Virus record (IMG/VR): IMGVR_UViG_3300027831_000001
Location: 1-64,000 of that record
DNA length: 64,000 nt
Strand: one strand, 5' to 3'
DNA from: a virus
Part shown: piece after piece, positions 20,996-29,128 of the stretch
Numbering within the stretch: the first letter of the stretch is position 1
Layout: every line of letters starts with the position of its first letter
The notes under the pieces: model-generated
What the model saw: only the letters and a program-made list of their open reading frames with translations
What the model was told of the DNA's origin: nothing
Database searches by the model: none
Translations under genes and position numbers: made by a program

Positions 20996-22510
20996 ATGCC
21001 CGATCCGCTCGTCGTCGGAGAGACCGGCCTCCCGCTCTGGCGCTACGCGGACTGGCGCGCGTTCTGGGAGACGCGATGGCGCGCCGCCTACGGGCCCGAC
21101 GCCGACACGCGCGCCGAGACACCCTTCGGGCTCGTCGTCGACACGCTGACGCTGGGCCACACGCTCCAGAGCGACGCCCTCCAGAGCGTGTGGGCGAGCT
21201 CGTTCTTCCGCACCGCCAGCGGCGTGGCGCTCGACCAGCTGCTCGACATCTTCGGACGCGTGCGCCTGCCCGCCCTGCCGACCAGCGTGACGGCGATCTG
21301 GTACGGCGATGCGACGACGGTCGTGTGGGACGGCGTCGGCACGGGTCCAGCGGCGACCGTGTCATCGGCCGGCCCGACCGACGGCGATCGATACGTCGTG
21401 CAGGAAGCCGGCACGATCCCGGCGGCCGATGACGCCGCCGTAGTGGTCTACGAGGTCCTGCGAGCTATCGACGGCGACACCTACGGGATCGAATTCGACG
21501 ATGGCGGCGGTCCGGTGTCGCAGACGTTCGACGCCAGCAGCACCTCGGCCCAAGACGTGGCCGAGGGCCTGGCATCCGAGATCGTGTCGACTTGGCCCGA
21601 CTACACGGTGACGACCCACCCGCACCCAAACGCCGACCGGTGGGTGATCGTGATCCAGGGAAGCTGGATCGCGGCCGCGATCTCACCTGCGTCGACCGAC
21701 CCCGGCAGCGCGGCCGTCTACGGTGGTGTCGCGCTCGAGATGGCCGGCGCCGTCACGGGCCCGCGCGTCGTCTTGGCCGGCACGCTGATCGAGATCGCGG
21801 CGCCGGCCACCGGTCTCCAGGGCATCGTCAACCCGGCAGACGGCACGCCGGGCCGCGACCGCGAGACCGACGTGGACTTCAGGGCGCGGCACCTCGACAC
21901 GATCAACGTGGGCGGACGCGGGACGCCGCAACGGATCCGGGCCGCCGTGCTGAGCGAGCTCCCCGACCCGCTGGTCGAATACTGCCGGGTGGACGAGAAC
22001 GTCCAGGGCGTGACGATCGAAGGCCGTCCGGGCCATAGCTTCGAGGTCACGTGGATCGGGACCGCGACGGCCCAGCAGGTGGGCGAGGTGGTGTTCATCC
22101 AGAAGCCCGCCGGCATCCGGGCATGGGGCGGTACCGAGGTGACGGTCGAGGACGAGGTGGGCGAACTCCACCGCGTGGGCGTGTCGCCCGGCACCGAGCT
22201 GTATCTGCACCTGGAGATCGAGGTCACGGCCGGTGAGGGCTTCCCCAGCACGGGTGACCCCGAGGGCGCGATCCTGGAGGCCGTGGTGGACTACCTGGAC
22301 GACGCGCTGGGGCTCGGCCAGGACTTCTACCGCGTCGCGGTCAACCTGCCGATCTTGCTCACCGTGCCCGGCATCTCGGCCATCGTGATCACGGCCGACG
22401 CCACGGCGGCCCCGGGCGATCCTCCGACCCTCGCCGCCGCCGACATCACGGTGGCCAGCAATGAGATCCTCCGGGTGTCCAGCACGCGGATCACCGTCGC
22501 GGTCGTCTAG
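20996..22510 (+). CDS. Baseplate J-like wedge protein
   Basis: 504 residues. Class C start on the previous stop. The N-terminus has Phe-Gly-Leu-Val-Val-Asp and Ser-Gly-Val-Ala-Leu-Asp-Gln-Leu-Leu (about 75-83), the family signature. A core domain shows Asp-Gly-Thr-Pro-Gly-Arg-Asp-Arg-Glu-Thr-Asp-Val-Asp-Phe-Arg-Ala-Arg near 281-297. An inserted beta domain lies at about 100-260. It builds the baseplate wedge with gp25 and I proteins. Confidence 0.8.
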   Translation: MPDPLVVGETGLPLWRYADWRAFWETRWRAAYGPDADTRAETPFGLVVDTLTLGHTLQSDALQSVWASSFFRTASGVALDQLLDIFGRVRLPALPTSVTAIWYGDATTVVWDGVGTGPAATVSSAGPTDGDRYVVQEAGTIPAADDAAVVVYEVLRAIDGDTYGIEFDDGGGPVSQTFDASSTSAQDVAEGLASEIVSTWPDYTVTTHPHPNADRWVIVIQGSWIAAAISPASTDPGSAAVYGGVALEMAGAVTGPRVVLAGTLIEIAAPATGLQGIVNPADGTPGRDRETDVDFRARHLDTINVGGRGTPQRIRAAVLSELPDPLVEYCRVDENVQGVTIEGRPGHSFEVTWIGTATAQQVGEVVFIQKPAGIRAWGGTEVTVEDEVGELHRVGVSPGTELYLHLEIEVTAGEGFPSTGDPEGAILEAVVDYLDDALGLGQDFYRVAVNLPILLTVPGISAIVITADATAAPGDPPTLAAADITVASNEILRVSSTRITVAVV

Positions 22511-22544
22511 CCGCCCGGGCGCCCGGCGTGCTACTTATGCACGA

Positions 22545-23375
22545 ATGAGTGCATTCGATGTCCAGCACCGCGACGCCTTCGATTCGCTCGTGGCCGCACG
22601 GGATGCCGGCGGGGCCGATCTGGTGCTCACGAGCCCGCCCTACCCGGACGCGCGGGAGAATCACGAGGGCTATGCGACGTTCGACACCACGCTTGAGGGC
22701 TACCACCGGCTGGGCCGCGCCGTGTTCGATGCGCTCAAGCCCGGGGGCGTGTGCGCGCTCAACGTCGATGGGCCCGTCAAGGTGTGGCGGCCCGAGCTTG
22801 GCGAGAGCGAACGGAGCTTGATCGCGTTCGAGGTGGCGCTTGATTGGGCCAAGGTGATCGGGTTCCGGTACCTAGAGCACTGCGCGTACGTGCGCGATGG
22901 TGCACCGGGTCGTTTCTGGGTGCGGTGGCGCAGCGGTTGGGAGCCAGTACACGTGTTCGCTCGGCCCGGCGCAAACCCGCACTTTGACCACACGGCCTAT
23001 CAGACCCCGGCTGTATCGGCGGGCGCACGACAGAAGACGACGACGCGCCACCCGGACGGGCGAACGATCAAGAACCCCGCGCACGTACAAGCGGACACGC
23101 GACAGGTGACGACGGCTCTGTGGTGCAAGCCAGGGACCACGGAGCAAGAGCACCACGCGCCATTCTCCCGCGTTCTCGCCGATGCCTACGTGCTTTGCTA
23201 CTCCCCGCCCGACGGCCTCGTGTGCGACCCATTCGTTGGCTCCGGCACCGTAGCCCTGGCCTGCCATCGCCACGGCCGGCGCTTCGTGGGCGGCGACCTC
23301 GGCCACCGCGAGCGCGACGGCCGGCGCTGGGTCGACATCGTGAACGAGCAACTCGGCCAGGGCCGGCTGTTCTAG
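22545..23375 (+). CDS. DNA methyltransferase, SPPY type
   Basis: 276 residues. Motif IV Leu-Thr-Ser-Pro-Pro-Tyr near 28-33 and C-terminal motif I Cys-Asp-Pro-Phe-Val-Gly-Ser-Gly-Thr-Val near 227 place it in the beta class. SPPY most often indicates cytosine-N4 methylation, though adenine-N6 is not excluded. No restriction partner is adjacent, so it is an orphan that probably protects phage DNA. Start 7 nt after TACTTA (class B), inserted between the J and I genes. Confidence 0.8.
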   Translation: MSAFDVQHRDAFDSLVAARDAGGADLVLTSPPYPDARENHEGYATFDTTLEGYHRLGRAVFDALKPGGVCALNVDGPVKVWRPELGESERSLIAFEVALDWAKVIGFRYLEHCAYVRDGAPGRFWVRWRSGWEPVHVFARPGANPHFDHTAYQTPAVSAGARQKTTTRHPDGRTIKNPAHVQADTRQVTTALWCKPGTTEQEHHAPFSRVLADAYVLCYSPPDGLVCDPFVGSGTVALACHRHGRRFVGGDLGHRERDGRRWVDIVNEQLGQGRLF

Positions 23376-23384
23376 CCTCCCGCC

Positions 23385-24080
23385 ATGGCCTTCGTCCCCC
23401 CGGTCACGTTCGGCACGATCCCCTGGGCCCAGCGCGAGGGCACGGACCAGACGGACCGCGACGCGCCCCTGCTGCCGATCGGGCCGGGGGAGCTGGACGC
23501 CGAGACGACGGCCCGCCGCCGCCGGTGGTACCAGCTGAGCAACGCCCCGGGGTGGGACACCCTGCTGACCCTGATCGGCCAGGGCATGGCCCACATGGAG
23601 GCCGCCGTGGGCTCGGTCGATCAAGGCCGATGGCTCGTCAACGCCGAGGGGACCGTGTTGGACGAGATCGGCGCGCTCGTGGGGCGCCCGCGGCAGGGCT
23701 TGAGCGATGCGCTCTACCGGCTGGCCATCCGGGCCGAGGCCGCGTCACTGCTCTCGAGCGGCACGATCCCCGAGCTCGTGGAGCTGACGCGATCGCTCCT
23801 TGGTGACGACGTGCGGGTGCGCGAGATCTGGCCGGCCACGATCGTGATCTCGGCGCCCGACGTCGCGACCGACGTGTTCCTTGTTTTGTTGGACGTCCTG
23901 GCCGACGTGCCGGCCGCGGGCGTCGGCGCCCTGCTGTCCACCTGGACCGCCGCCGACGTGGGCGGCTACGCGAGCACGACGGGCGCGACGACGCGCGAGC
24001 CTGGCCGCTACGGGAGCACCACGGGGGTCAGCGACTCTCGATCGTGGTACGCCACCGGGCAGCCGATCGGCGGCGAATAG
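23385..24080 (+). CDS. Baseplate/tail protein I-like (DUF2612-like)
   Basis: 231 residues. Residues about 50-130 (Asn-Ala-Pro-Gly-Trp-Asp-Thr-Leu ... Leu-Asp-Glu-Ile-Gly-Ala-Leu-Val-Gly-Arg-Pro-Arg ... Leu-Tyr-Arg-Leu-Ala-Ile-Arg) resemble DUF2612/tail protein I proteins that connect wedge to fibre. The C-terminal 40 residues are Gly/Ser/Thr-rich, with a repeated Gly-Tyr/Arg-Tyr-x-Ser-Thr-Thr-Gly. Class C start on the methyltransferase stop. Confidence 0.65.
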   Translation: MAFVPPVTFGTIPWAQREGTDQTDRDAPLLPIGPGELDAETTARRRRWYQLSNAPGWDTLLTLIGQGMAHMEAAVGSVDQGRWLVNAEGTVLDEIGALVGRPRQGLSDALYRLAIRAEAASLLSSGTIPELVELTRSLLGDDVRVREIWPATIVISAPDVATDVFLVLLDVLADVPAAGVGALLSTWTAADVGGYASTTGATTREPGRYGSTTGVSDSRSWYATGQPIGGE

Positions 24081-24089
24081 CCTCCCGGT

Positions 24090-25154
24090 GTGCCGACGTC
24101 CAGCGCCCCTCAGTACGACCTACCGGCCTACGCGACCGACGGCGTCTATGTCGTGCCCGGCACGCCAACATGGGACGGCGCGGCTCGCCGGGTCGCGACC
24201 GGGATCGAAGCATGGGCGGCCGCCGGAGCCACGCCTGTAGGCGAGCGGCTGGCCCAGTCGGAGAATGAGTGGCTGGCCCGCGCCCAGGAGTGGAGCCAGT
24301 TCTCGCGCGACGAGCAGGGGACGGCCGTCTATGGCGACGGCTCAGCCGGCGTCGTCACACTTGGCGCAGGTACGACCACGCTTGCCGCCGATACGTACTA
24401 CGACGACTTGACGGTGCCGAACGGGTCGACGTTGGCCACCGCCGGATTCCGGGTGTTCGTGGCCGGCCTGCTCTCCGTGGCGGTCGGCGGGGTGATCCAT
24501 GCCGATGGCGGAGCGGCGAGCGGGGCCACGGGCGGCGCAGGAGCGCCCGTCGGGAGCCTCGGCGGCGGTACGGCTGGCGCCAACGGTGCGACCGACACGG
24601 CGCCGGGCCGTGCGGGCACGGTCGGCACCAGCATCACGTTTGCCCTCGGCGCACAGGGTGGCGCAGGCGGGATCGATGAGCAGGGCAACGCCGGCGGCGC
24701 GGGCGGGACGTTCACGGCCCCGGCGGCGAGCGTTGGCGGCAGTCGGCACGCCGCGGCCGCGCTGGGCTATCCGACGGGCAGCATCACGGCTTGGCGCGGT
24801 GGCTCCGGCGGCGGCTCTGGTGCCGTGTACGACGGCGGCACGGCGGGCGGGGGCGGGGGCGGTGCGGGCGTCCTGGTCTTGTGGGCCCGCAGGATCGACA
24901 ATCAGGGGACCATCCGGGCCAACGGTGGAGCCGGAGGAAACGCGGTCGTGCTCGGCTCTGACGGTGTGGGCGGAGGAGGCGGCGGCGGTGGTGGCCGCGT
25001 GTTCGTGGTCCATCGCGAGGCTGTAGGCGGCACCCTTGGCACGATCCAGGTCAACGGCGGGGCCGGTGGGCTTGGTGGAACGAACCAGGCCACGCCTCCA
25101 GGTCTGGATGGCGTGGCCGGCGGCACCGGATCGATCGTGCTGCTGGTGGCCTAG
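24090..25154 (+). CDS. Glycine-rich tail fibre / adhesin
   Basis: 354 residues, GTG start 6 nt after TAGCCT, last gene of the baseplate series. The N-terminal 75 residues probably attach to the baseplate. The rest is dominated by Gly/Ala with repeated Gly-Gly-Ala-Gly-Gly and Gly-Gly-Gly-Gly-Gly runs, alternating with short hydrophobic strands. This resembles glycine-rich adhesins whose receptor-binding part is made of packed polyglycine helices. Receptor binding is inferred from composition and position. Confidence 0.65.
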   Translation: MPTSSAPQYDLPAYATDGVYVVPGTPTWDGAARRVATGIEAWAAAGATPVGERLAQSENEWLARAQEWSQFSRDEQGTAVYGDGSAGVVTLGAGTTTLAADTYYDDLTVPNGSTLATAGFRVFVAGLLSVAVGGVIHADGGAASGATGGAGAPVGSLGGGTAGANGATDTAPGRAGTVGTSITFALGAQGGAGGIDEQGNAGGAGGTFTAPAASVGGSRHAAAALGYPTGSITAWRGGSGGGSGAVYDGGTAGGGGGGAGVLVLWARRIDNQGTIRANGGAGGNAVVLGSDGVGGGGGGGGGRVFVVHREAVGGTLGTIQVNGGAGGLGGTNQATPPGLDGVAGGTGSIVLLVA

Positions 25155-25639
25155 GAGCCGGCGAACGCAGCCGCGTCGTCCAGCATGCCGATCACCTGGT
25201 CGGCATCGGGTCCGCCTTGGCCGTCCGGCAGAAATCCGATCCGGCAGAAATACGGATTGACCTGCGCGGCCGCGTTGCCCGGGCCGTTGCTGGTGTATAG
25301 GTGCCGCACCCAGCCGCCGAGGAACTCGGATCCGACGCGGGCATAGTCGCCGCTGGTCAAGTCCATCTCCAGCAACACGGCCCCGGTCTCGCCATCGGCG
25401 AGCGCATCGGCGAGCGCGATCGTCTCGGCCGGGGTGGCGAAGGCCTCGCACAAGGGATCGATCAGTCGCGGATTCACCCGCACCAGATCAGCGGTATTGT
25501 CGGCCACGACATACAGTGTGCCGATGCCCCAATTGTATGAGAAGCGCTGAAGCGACCTGAACTCCATATCGGGAGGCTCTGAGTCGCAGCCGACCACTAC
25601 GGAAAGCGAAAGGAGGGCAAGGACGGCGAGGCGTTGCAT
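25151..25639 (-). CDS. Lipoprotein, 162 aa
   Basis: ATG 25639 gives a signal peptide with hydrophobic core (Leu-Ala-Val-Leu-Ala-Leu-Leu-Ser-Leu-Ser-Val) and lipobox Val-Val-Gly-Cys near residues 19-22. The mature part is acidic with few Cys. Asp after the lipid Cys would, by the Enterobacteria rule, favour retention in the inner membrane. Candidates are superinfection exclusion or a spanin-type role. An upstream in-frame ATG at 25687 would spoil the signal peptide. It shares the CTAG end with the fibre gene. Confidence 0.7.
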   Translation of the reverse strand: MQRLAVLALLSLSVVVGCDSEPPDMEFRSLQRFSYNWGIGTLYVVADNTADLVRVNPRLIDPLCEAFATPAETIALADALADGETGAVLLEMDLTSGDYARVGSEFLGGWVRHLYTSNGPGNAAAQVNPYFCRIGFLPDGQGGPDADQVIGMLDDAAAFAGS

Positions 25640-25739
25640 GGGCGGCACCATTGACGATCGCCCGCCCGCCGTCAACAAGTATTGCATTGACCGGCCGGCT
25701 GGTCAGAAAAGTTCCGGCTGGCTCACCGGTATATCGTGA

Positions 25740-27107
25740 TCAGAACAGGCTCCCCTGGACGGCCAGGCCGGCCACCGGCGGCGGCACGTCCTCCAGGGCC
25801 ACGCCCAGGCCTTGCGCCCACCGGATGCGGGCTCGGGCCACCGCATGGGCCCAGGGCGTCATGTCGGAGCCGATGAACCGGAACCCCTCGCGCACGGCCG
25901 CAACCCCGGTGGTGCCCGAGCCCATGAAGGGGTCCAGGATCAAGCCGCCCGGCGGGGTCACCATGCGGGCGAGCCAGCGCATCAAGGCGAGCGGCTTGAC
26001 CGTCGGGTGGGGGTTGCCGATGGGCTGGCCGTCCTTGTCGACCAGCAGCACCATGCCGGGCTCCCAGGGCACGAAGCCACCGCCGGGGCCCTTGGCCCAC
26101 CGCAGGTGCTCGCAGCCCTGCTCACGCTCCCGGGTCGCGGCCTTGGGGGTGTAGAAGAACTCGGACACGGCCCCGGTTCCACCACGGTGGATGTCCTCCT
26201 GCTGTTGCGATCGTGGCGCGCAGCCAATGCGGCCGGGCGAGCCACCGTCCGGGCCCAGGTTGCGCTTGACCGCGGTACCGATCGTCCGCTTCCCCACCAA
26301 GGCATCAAGCCTCGCCGCCGCGGCCTCGCTCAGGGTGAGGTTCGGGGGCCAGCGGCCGGTCGACACGTTTGGCCAGCCGGGCGGTGGGCTGCCGTGGTTC
26401 GTGGCGCCCGACTGTGCGCGCTCGTTCCCGGTGCCGTGCCCCTGGCACTTCGCGGGCCACCACGAGCACCGCGTGCCACCGCCGGCACCCTCCAGCCGGC
26501 ACGCTCCTACGTTCAGCCCACCCACGCCCCACCGCTGGACGTTGGCCGCGATGGTGCGCTCCGAGCAGGGCTTCTGGGCCAGCACGGCCGGCTCATGCCC
26601 GGGGGCCAGTTGGGTGTTCCACCCTTCCCATTGGGCGGCCTCGGGAGTCGCCGGGGCGGTGATGACCGGCGCGTCCTGCCAGGCTCCACCGAGCGCGAGC
26701 GTGCCCGCCTTGCCGTTGCTGGCCGGGCGAGGATGCTTGCCCACCACGGGCCGCACCGCTCCCGCGTCCTTGTCGATGCGCTTTGAGATGTCATCCCCGT
26801 GGGGCATGCCCTGGCCTTGCAGCCACGGCACCATGTCCCGGATCTCGAACCCGGCAAGCTCCACCGCGCAGGCGAGCCAGTGGTACGTGCGAGCGGCCCC
26901 GTAGGCGATGACGTGACCGCCGGGTTTGAGGACCCGCAGGACCTCGCGCCACACCTCGCGGTCGAACGCGATCCCGGTGACGTCCCACCCGTGGCCCATG
27001 AAGCCGATCTCGTAGGGCGGGTCACATATGACGGCGTCCACCGAGCAGTCCGGGAGCCACCGCAGGAGCTCGCGGCAGTCTCCGAGGTACAGCGCGGCGG
27101 ACCTCAT
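25740..27107 (-). CDS. DNA methyltransferase, DPPY type
   Basis: 455 residues, beta-class. Motif IV Cys-Asp-Pro-Pro-Tyr-Glu sits near 28-33. A long middle region carries the target-recognition part. Then come Asn-Pro-His-Pro-Thr-Val-Lys-Pro and motif I Leu-Asp-Pro-Phe-Met-Gly-Ser-Gly-Thr-Thr-Gly. DPPY suggests adenine-N6 (or cytosine-N4) methylation. ATG 27107 overlaps the stop of a 16-codon open frame. Last gene of a long overlapping operon; no restriction gene nearby. Confidence 0.85.
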   Translation of the reverse strand: MRSAALYLGDCRELLRWLPDCSVDAVICDPPYEIGFMGHGWDVTGIAFDREVWREVLRVLKPGGHVIAYGAARTYHWLACAVELAGFEIRDMVPWLQGQGMPHGDDISKRIDKDAGAVRPVVGKHPRPASNGKAGTLALGGAWQDAPVITAPATPEAAQWEGWNTQLAPGHEPAVLAQKPCSERTIAANVQRWGVGGLNVGACRLEGAGGGTRCSWWPAKCQGHGTGNERAQSGATNHGSPPPGWPNVSTGRWPPNLTLSEAAAARLDALVGKRTIGTAVKRNLGPDGGSPGRIGCAPRSQQQEDIHRGGTGAVSEFFYTPKAATREREQGCEHLRWAKGPGGGFVPWEPGMVLLVDKDGQPIGNPHPTVKPLALMRWLARMVTPPGGLILDPFMGSGTTGVAAVREGFRFIGSDMTPWAHAVARARIRWAQGLGVALEDVPPPVAGLAVQGSLF

Positions 27108-27154
27108 GGCAGCACGACCCCAACGGCGGAGGTCGGCGGGCCGAGCTGGGTCAC
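27104..27154 (-). CDS. Possible 16-codon coupling ORF
   Basis: GTG 27154 overlaps the stop of the upstream gene (GTGA), and its TGA overlaps the methyltransferase start (ATGA). The peptide (Val-Thr-Gln-Leu-Gly-Pro-Pro) looks meaningless. The exact overlaps at both ends suggest it carries ribosomes across the gap. It may be chance. Confidence 0.3.
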   Translation of the reverse strand: MTQLGPPTSAVGVVLP

Positions 27155-27345
27155 AGGCCGAGCACCTTTCGCACGCGGTCGCGCTCGGCCGCCGTCCCGA
27201 CATCGCACCCGTAGCGAAAAGCCCGCTCGATCAGATCGGCGATCTCGGCGCGAAGGTTGTGCCTCTGGTCGGGCTCCAGCGAACGGCGGCGCTCCCATGC
27301 GGCGAGTACGTCCGGCGCGTCGGCCCCTCGGATCTTGGACGTCAT
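27151..27345 (-). CDS. Small protein, 64 aa
   Basis: Met-Thr-Ser-Lys start at 27345 overlapping the upstream stop (ATGA). Helical and charged, with Ile-Ala-Asp-Leu-Ile-Glu-Arg-Ala-Phe and one Cys. Unrecognised member of the overlapping operon. Confidence 0.6.
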   Translation of the reverse strand: MTSKIRGADAPDVLAAWERRRSLEPDQRHNLRAEIADLIERAFRYGCDVGTAAERDRVRKVLGL

Positions 27346-27578
27346 GGCCACACCTGCCGCCCGCCGAGCAGCACCCACCGGCCATCAATGACCGAGCCGG
27401 GCCGCACCGCCGGATCCTGGGTCGTGGCCTCGCCGGGCTCCTGGCGATCGAAGGCCTCGATGACATCGGGCCCGACGCGGCGCTGGGCAAGCTCGGAGCC
27501 ACCGCGGCGCCGAGGGACCGAGCGGAGCCGCAGGGTCTGGCCGTCGGAGACGATCCAGCCGTGGAGCGGGCGCGTCAT
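27342..27578 (-). CDS. Small protein, 78 aa
   Basis: ATG 27578 and stop 27342 both overlap neighbours (ATGA). The protein begins Met-Thr-Arg-Pro-Leu-His-Gly-Trp-Ile-Val and ends in a beta-like Trp-Val-Leu-Leu-Gly-Gly. Charged middle. No family recognised. Confidence 0.6.
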   Translation of the reverse strand: MTRPLHGWIVSDGQTLRLRSVPRRRGGSELAQRRVGPDVIEAFDRQEPGEATTQDPAVRPGSVIDGRWVLLGGRQVWP

Positions 27579-27769
27579 GCCTGGGGCCTCCGGCGCTCGC
27601 GGTCCAGCATGGCAGCCGCGCGCTCACATCCCAGGGCCGCCAGGTCCTCCAGGACGTCCAGGAGCGTGCACGTCGGGGCCAGGCCCGGCGTGGCGAGCCA
27701 TCGATCGTGGAGCCGGTCGCGGAGGTCATCGATCCGGACCAGGACGTGGCCCGTGGTAGCGCGGCTCAT
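27575..27769 (-). CDS. Small helical protein, 64 aa
   Basis: Start ATG 27769 overlapping the upstream stop. Helical, with Val-Leu-Val-Arg-Ile-Asp-Asp-Leu-Arg-Asp-Arg-Leu and a Leu-Leu-Asp-Val-Leu-Glu-Asp-Leu segment. Possibly a small protein-binding factor. Unrecognised. Confidence 0.6.
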   Translation of the reverse strand: MSRATTGHVLVRIDDLRDRLHDRWLATPGLAPTCTLLDVLEDLAALGCERAAAMLDRERRRPQA

Positions 27770-27954
27770 CGGGCACCCCCAAGCAGGGCGGCGCCCCGGT
27801 AGAGCGCCGCGGCCGAGCGAGCGTGCTGCTCGCGGCGAGCTCGGTCGCGCTCCGCCAACGCATCGGCTTCTCGCTGGAGTCGGGCGAGCCGCTCGCGCTC
27901 CAGGCCGTAGGGCTCGGTCGTCGGGCGGGGACGGGATACGGGTGCATCGGTCAT
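27766..27954 (-). CDS. Small coiled-coil protein, 62 aa
   Basis: Start ATG 27954 overlaps the upstream stop. A Pro-rich N-terminus is followed by a heptad-like Arg/Glu/Leu/Ala helix (Leu-Glu-Arg-Glu-Arg-Leu-Ala-Arg-Leu-Gln-Arg-Glu). Function unknown. Confidence 0.6.
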   Translation of the reverse strand: MTDAPVSRPRPTTEPYGLERERLARLQREADALAERDRARREQHARSAAALYRGAALLGGAR

Positions 27955-28220
27955 GCGGCACCGCCGATCTGGGCGCGCAGCCACGGGCCGGGCCGGACCA
28001 TGACGGCCACTTCCCATGGCCACCGGTCAGCCGTCTCCGTGGCCCAGGCCTCGGAGACGGCATGGGCCGCGGCGTCCAAGGCGTCATGGCTGCGCTCGGC
28101 TTCATCCCACGGCGGAGCGTCCGGCAGGGCCTGGAGCCACGCATGGAAGGCCGCGTCCTCTTCGTCATAGGCCGCGAGGGCAGCCTGGGTCAGCGGGTAG
28201 GACGGTGCGGGGCTACCCAT
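27951..28220 (-). CDS. Small Trp-rich protein, 89 aa
   Basis: ATG 28220; the start overlaps the end of the tiny membrane gene upstream. Five Trp and several acidic residues, mainly helical, with a short hydrophobic C-terminal segment (Trp-Pro-Trp-Glu-Val-Ala-Val-Met-Val). Not recognised. Confidence 0.6.
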   Translation of the reverse strand: MGSPAPSYPLTQAALAAYDEEDAAFHAWLQALPDAPPWDEAERSHDALDAAAHAVSEAWATETADRWPWEVAVMVRPGPWLRAQIGGAA

Positions 28221-28302
28221 GGCGGCCCCCGGTGGTCTCGCGGACGAATCCCAGGACGGCCACGACGGCCAGCCAGACGATCACCATGAAGGCGGAGCTC
28301 AT
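28213..28302 (-). CDS. 29-residue membrane peptide
   Basis: Reads Met-Ser-Ser-Ala-Phe-Met then Val-Ile-Val-Trp-Leu-Ala-Val-Val-Ala-Val-Leu-Gly-Phe-Val and a charged tail, i.e. one transmembrane helix. ATGA overlap with the upstream membrane gene makes it likely to be translated. It may pair with that gene as a holin/antiholin or be a small membrane regulator. Confidence 0.55.
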   Translation of the reverse strand: MSSAFMVIVWLAVVAVLGFVRETTGGRHG

Positions 28303-28490
28303 CCGACCACCGCCCGCCCGATGAGGTAGAGCACCACGGCAAGGACCACCACAAGGCCCGCCTGGATGGCCAGGCCGAGCCCGACGCCCAAGAGGTCGCC
28401 CACACTCGCGCCGCTGGCCGGCGGGGGACCCATGACCTCGATCTCGCGCTCCCGGTCTAGTACCCACTGCGGTTTTGCGGTTTTGCTCAT
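28299..28490 (-). CDS. Small single-pass membrane protein, 63 aa
   Basis: Hydrophilic N-terminus (residues 1-30) then Leu-Gly-Leu-Ala-Ile-Gln-Ala-Gly-Leu-Val-Val-Val-Leu-Ala-Val-Val-Leu-Tyr, one transmembrane helix ending near the C-terminus. First gene of the overlapping operon that runs down to the methyltransferase. Its ATG follows TACCTAT (class B) by 6 nt. Holin-like size, but the context does not prove lysis. Confidence 0.65.
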   Translation of the reverse strand: MSKTAKPQWVLDREREIEVMGPPPASGASVGDLLGVGLGLAIQAGLVVVLAVVLYLIGRAVVG

Positions 28491-28496
28491 GCCTGC

Positions 28497-28513
28497 ATAG
28501 GTAGCACTATCAT
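28497..28513. promoter_or_regulatory. Compact divergent leaderless promoter
   Basis: Only 29 bp separate the ATG at 28490 (minus) and the ATG at 28520 (plus). Minus -10 TACCTAT is at 28503-28497 and plus -10 TATCAT at 28508-28513, each 6 nt from its ATG. The whole interval is an imperfect palindrome between the two ATGs. Simultaneous use by two polymerases seems impossible, so it would act as a switch. Confidence 0.6.
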
Positions 28514-28519
28514 CCCTGC

Positions 28520-29128
28520 ATGGCTAGTACGAAGCCCCGCAAGCGTCGCGGAGACCCGACGAAGCCCCGAGAGGGCGGTGCTCTCGGTCAACCGACGGCA
28601 TGGACACCGGGTCAGCGCCCCGCATGGCTCGACGTCGCGCTTGCGTCCGTGCTGCCGAACCCGCGCCGCAAGGGACCGGGTGCATGGTGCCAAGGAATTC
28701 GCGATCTGCTGGTCGGGCAGGTCGCCGGGACGGGCTCGGTCGATCGCGCGTGCGACATGGCGGGCGTCCACCCCGTGACGGTGAAGGAATGGCTACAGCG
28801 CGGCCACGTGGAGCAACAGGCCTGGGAAAAGGCCAACGCGGCAGGTGAGGACCCGGGACCGGTCACGGAGCACATGCGTTTCGTGCGCGAGATCCGGATC
28901 GCTCACGGCTGGTGGGCGGGGCGACACGTGGCCCGACTGGAAGCGGCGGCCGAGGCCGGCGACCTGGCCGTGACTCAATGGCTTCTGACCCACATGGGCC
29001 CGAAGATCGCGGCCGAGCGGGTCGAGCACTCGATGGTGGATCATCGTCAAAGGCTTGACGAGTGCGCGGACGACGTCGACGCCATGCTGGACGCCATGGT
29101 GGAGCGGCGAGCCAAGGCCAGGGCATGA
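28520..29128 (+). CDS. terS: Terminase small subunit
   Basis: 202 residues. A helix-turn-helix is visible near 70-95 (Val-Asp-Arg-Ala-Cys-Asp-Met-Ala-Gly-Val-His-Pro-Val-Thr-Val), the type small terminases use to bind the packaging site. The N-terminal 20 residues are Lys/Arg-rich and the C-terminus is helical. It overlaps the large subunit gene (ATGA), confirming the pair. Confidence 0.75.
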   Translation: MASTKPRKRRGDPTKPREGGALGQPTAWTPGQRPAWLDVALASVLPNPRRKGPGAWCQGIRDLLVGQVAGTGSVDRACDMAGVHPVTVKEWLQRGHVEQQAWEKANAAGEDPGPVTEHMRFVREIRIAHGWWAGRHVARLEAAAEAGDLAVTQWLLTHMGPKIAAERVEHSMVDHRQRLDECADDVDAMLDAMVERRAKARA

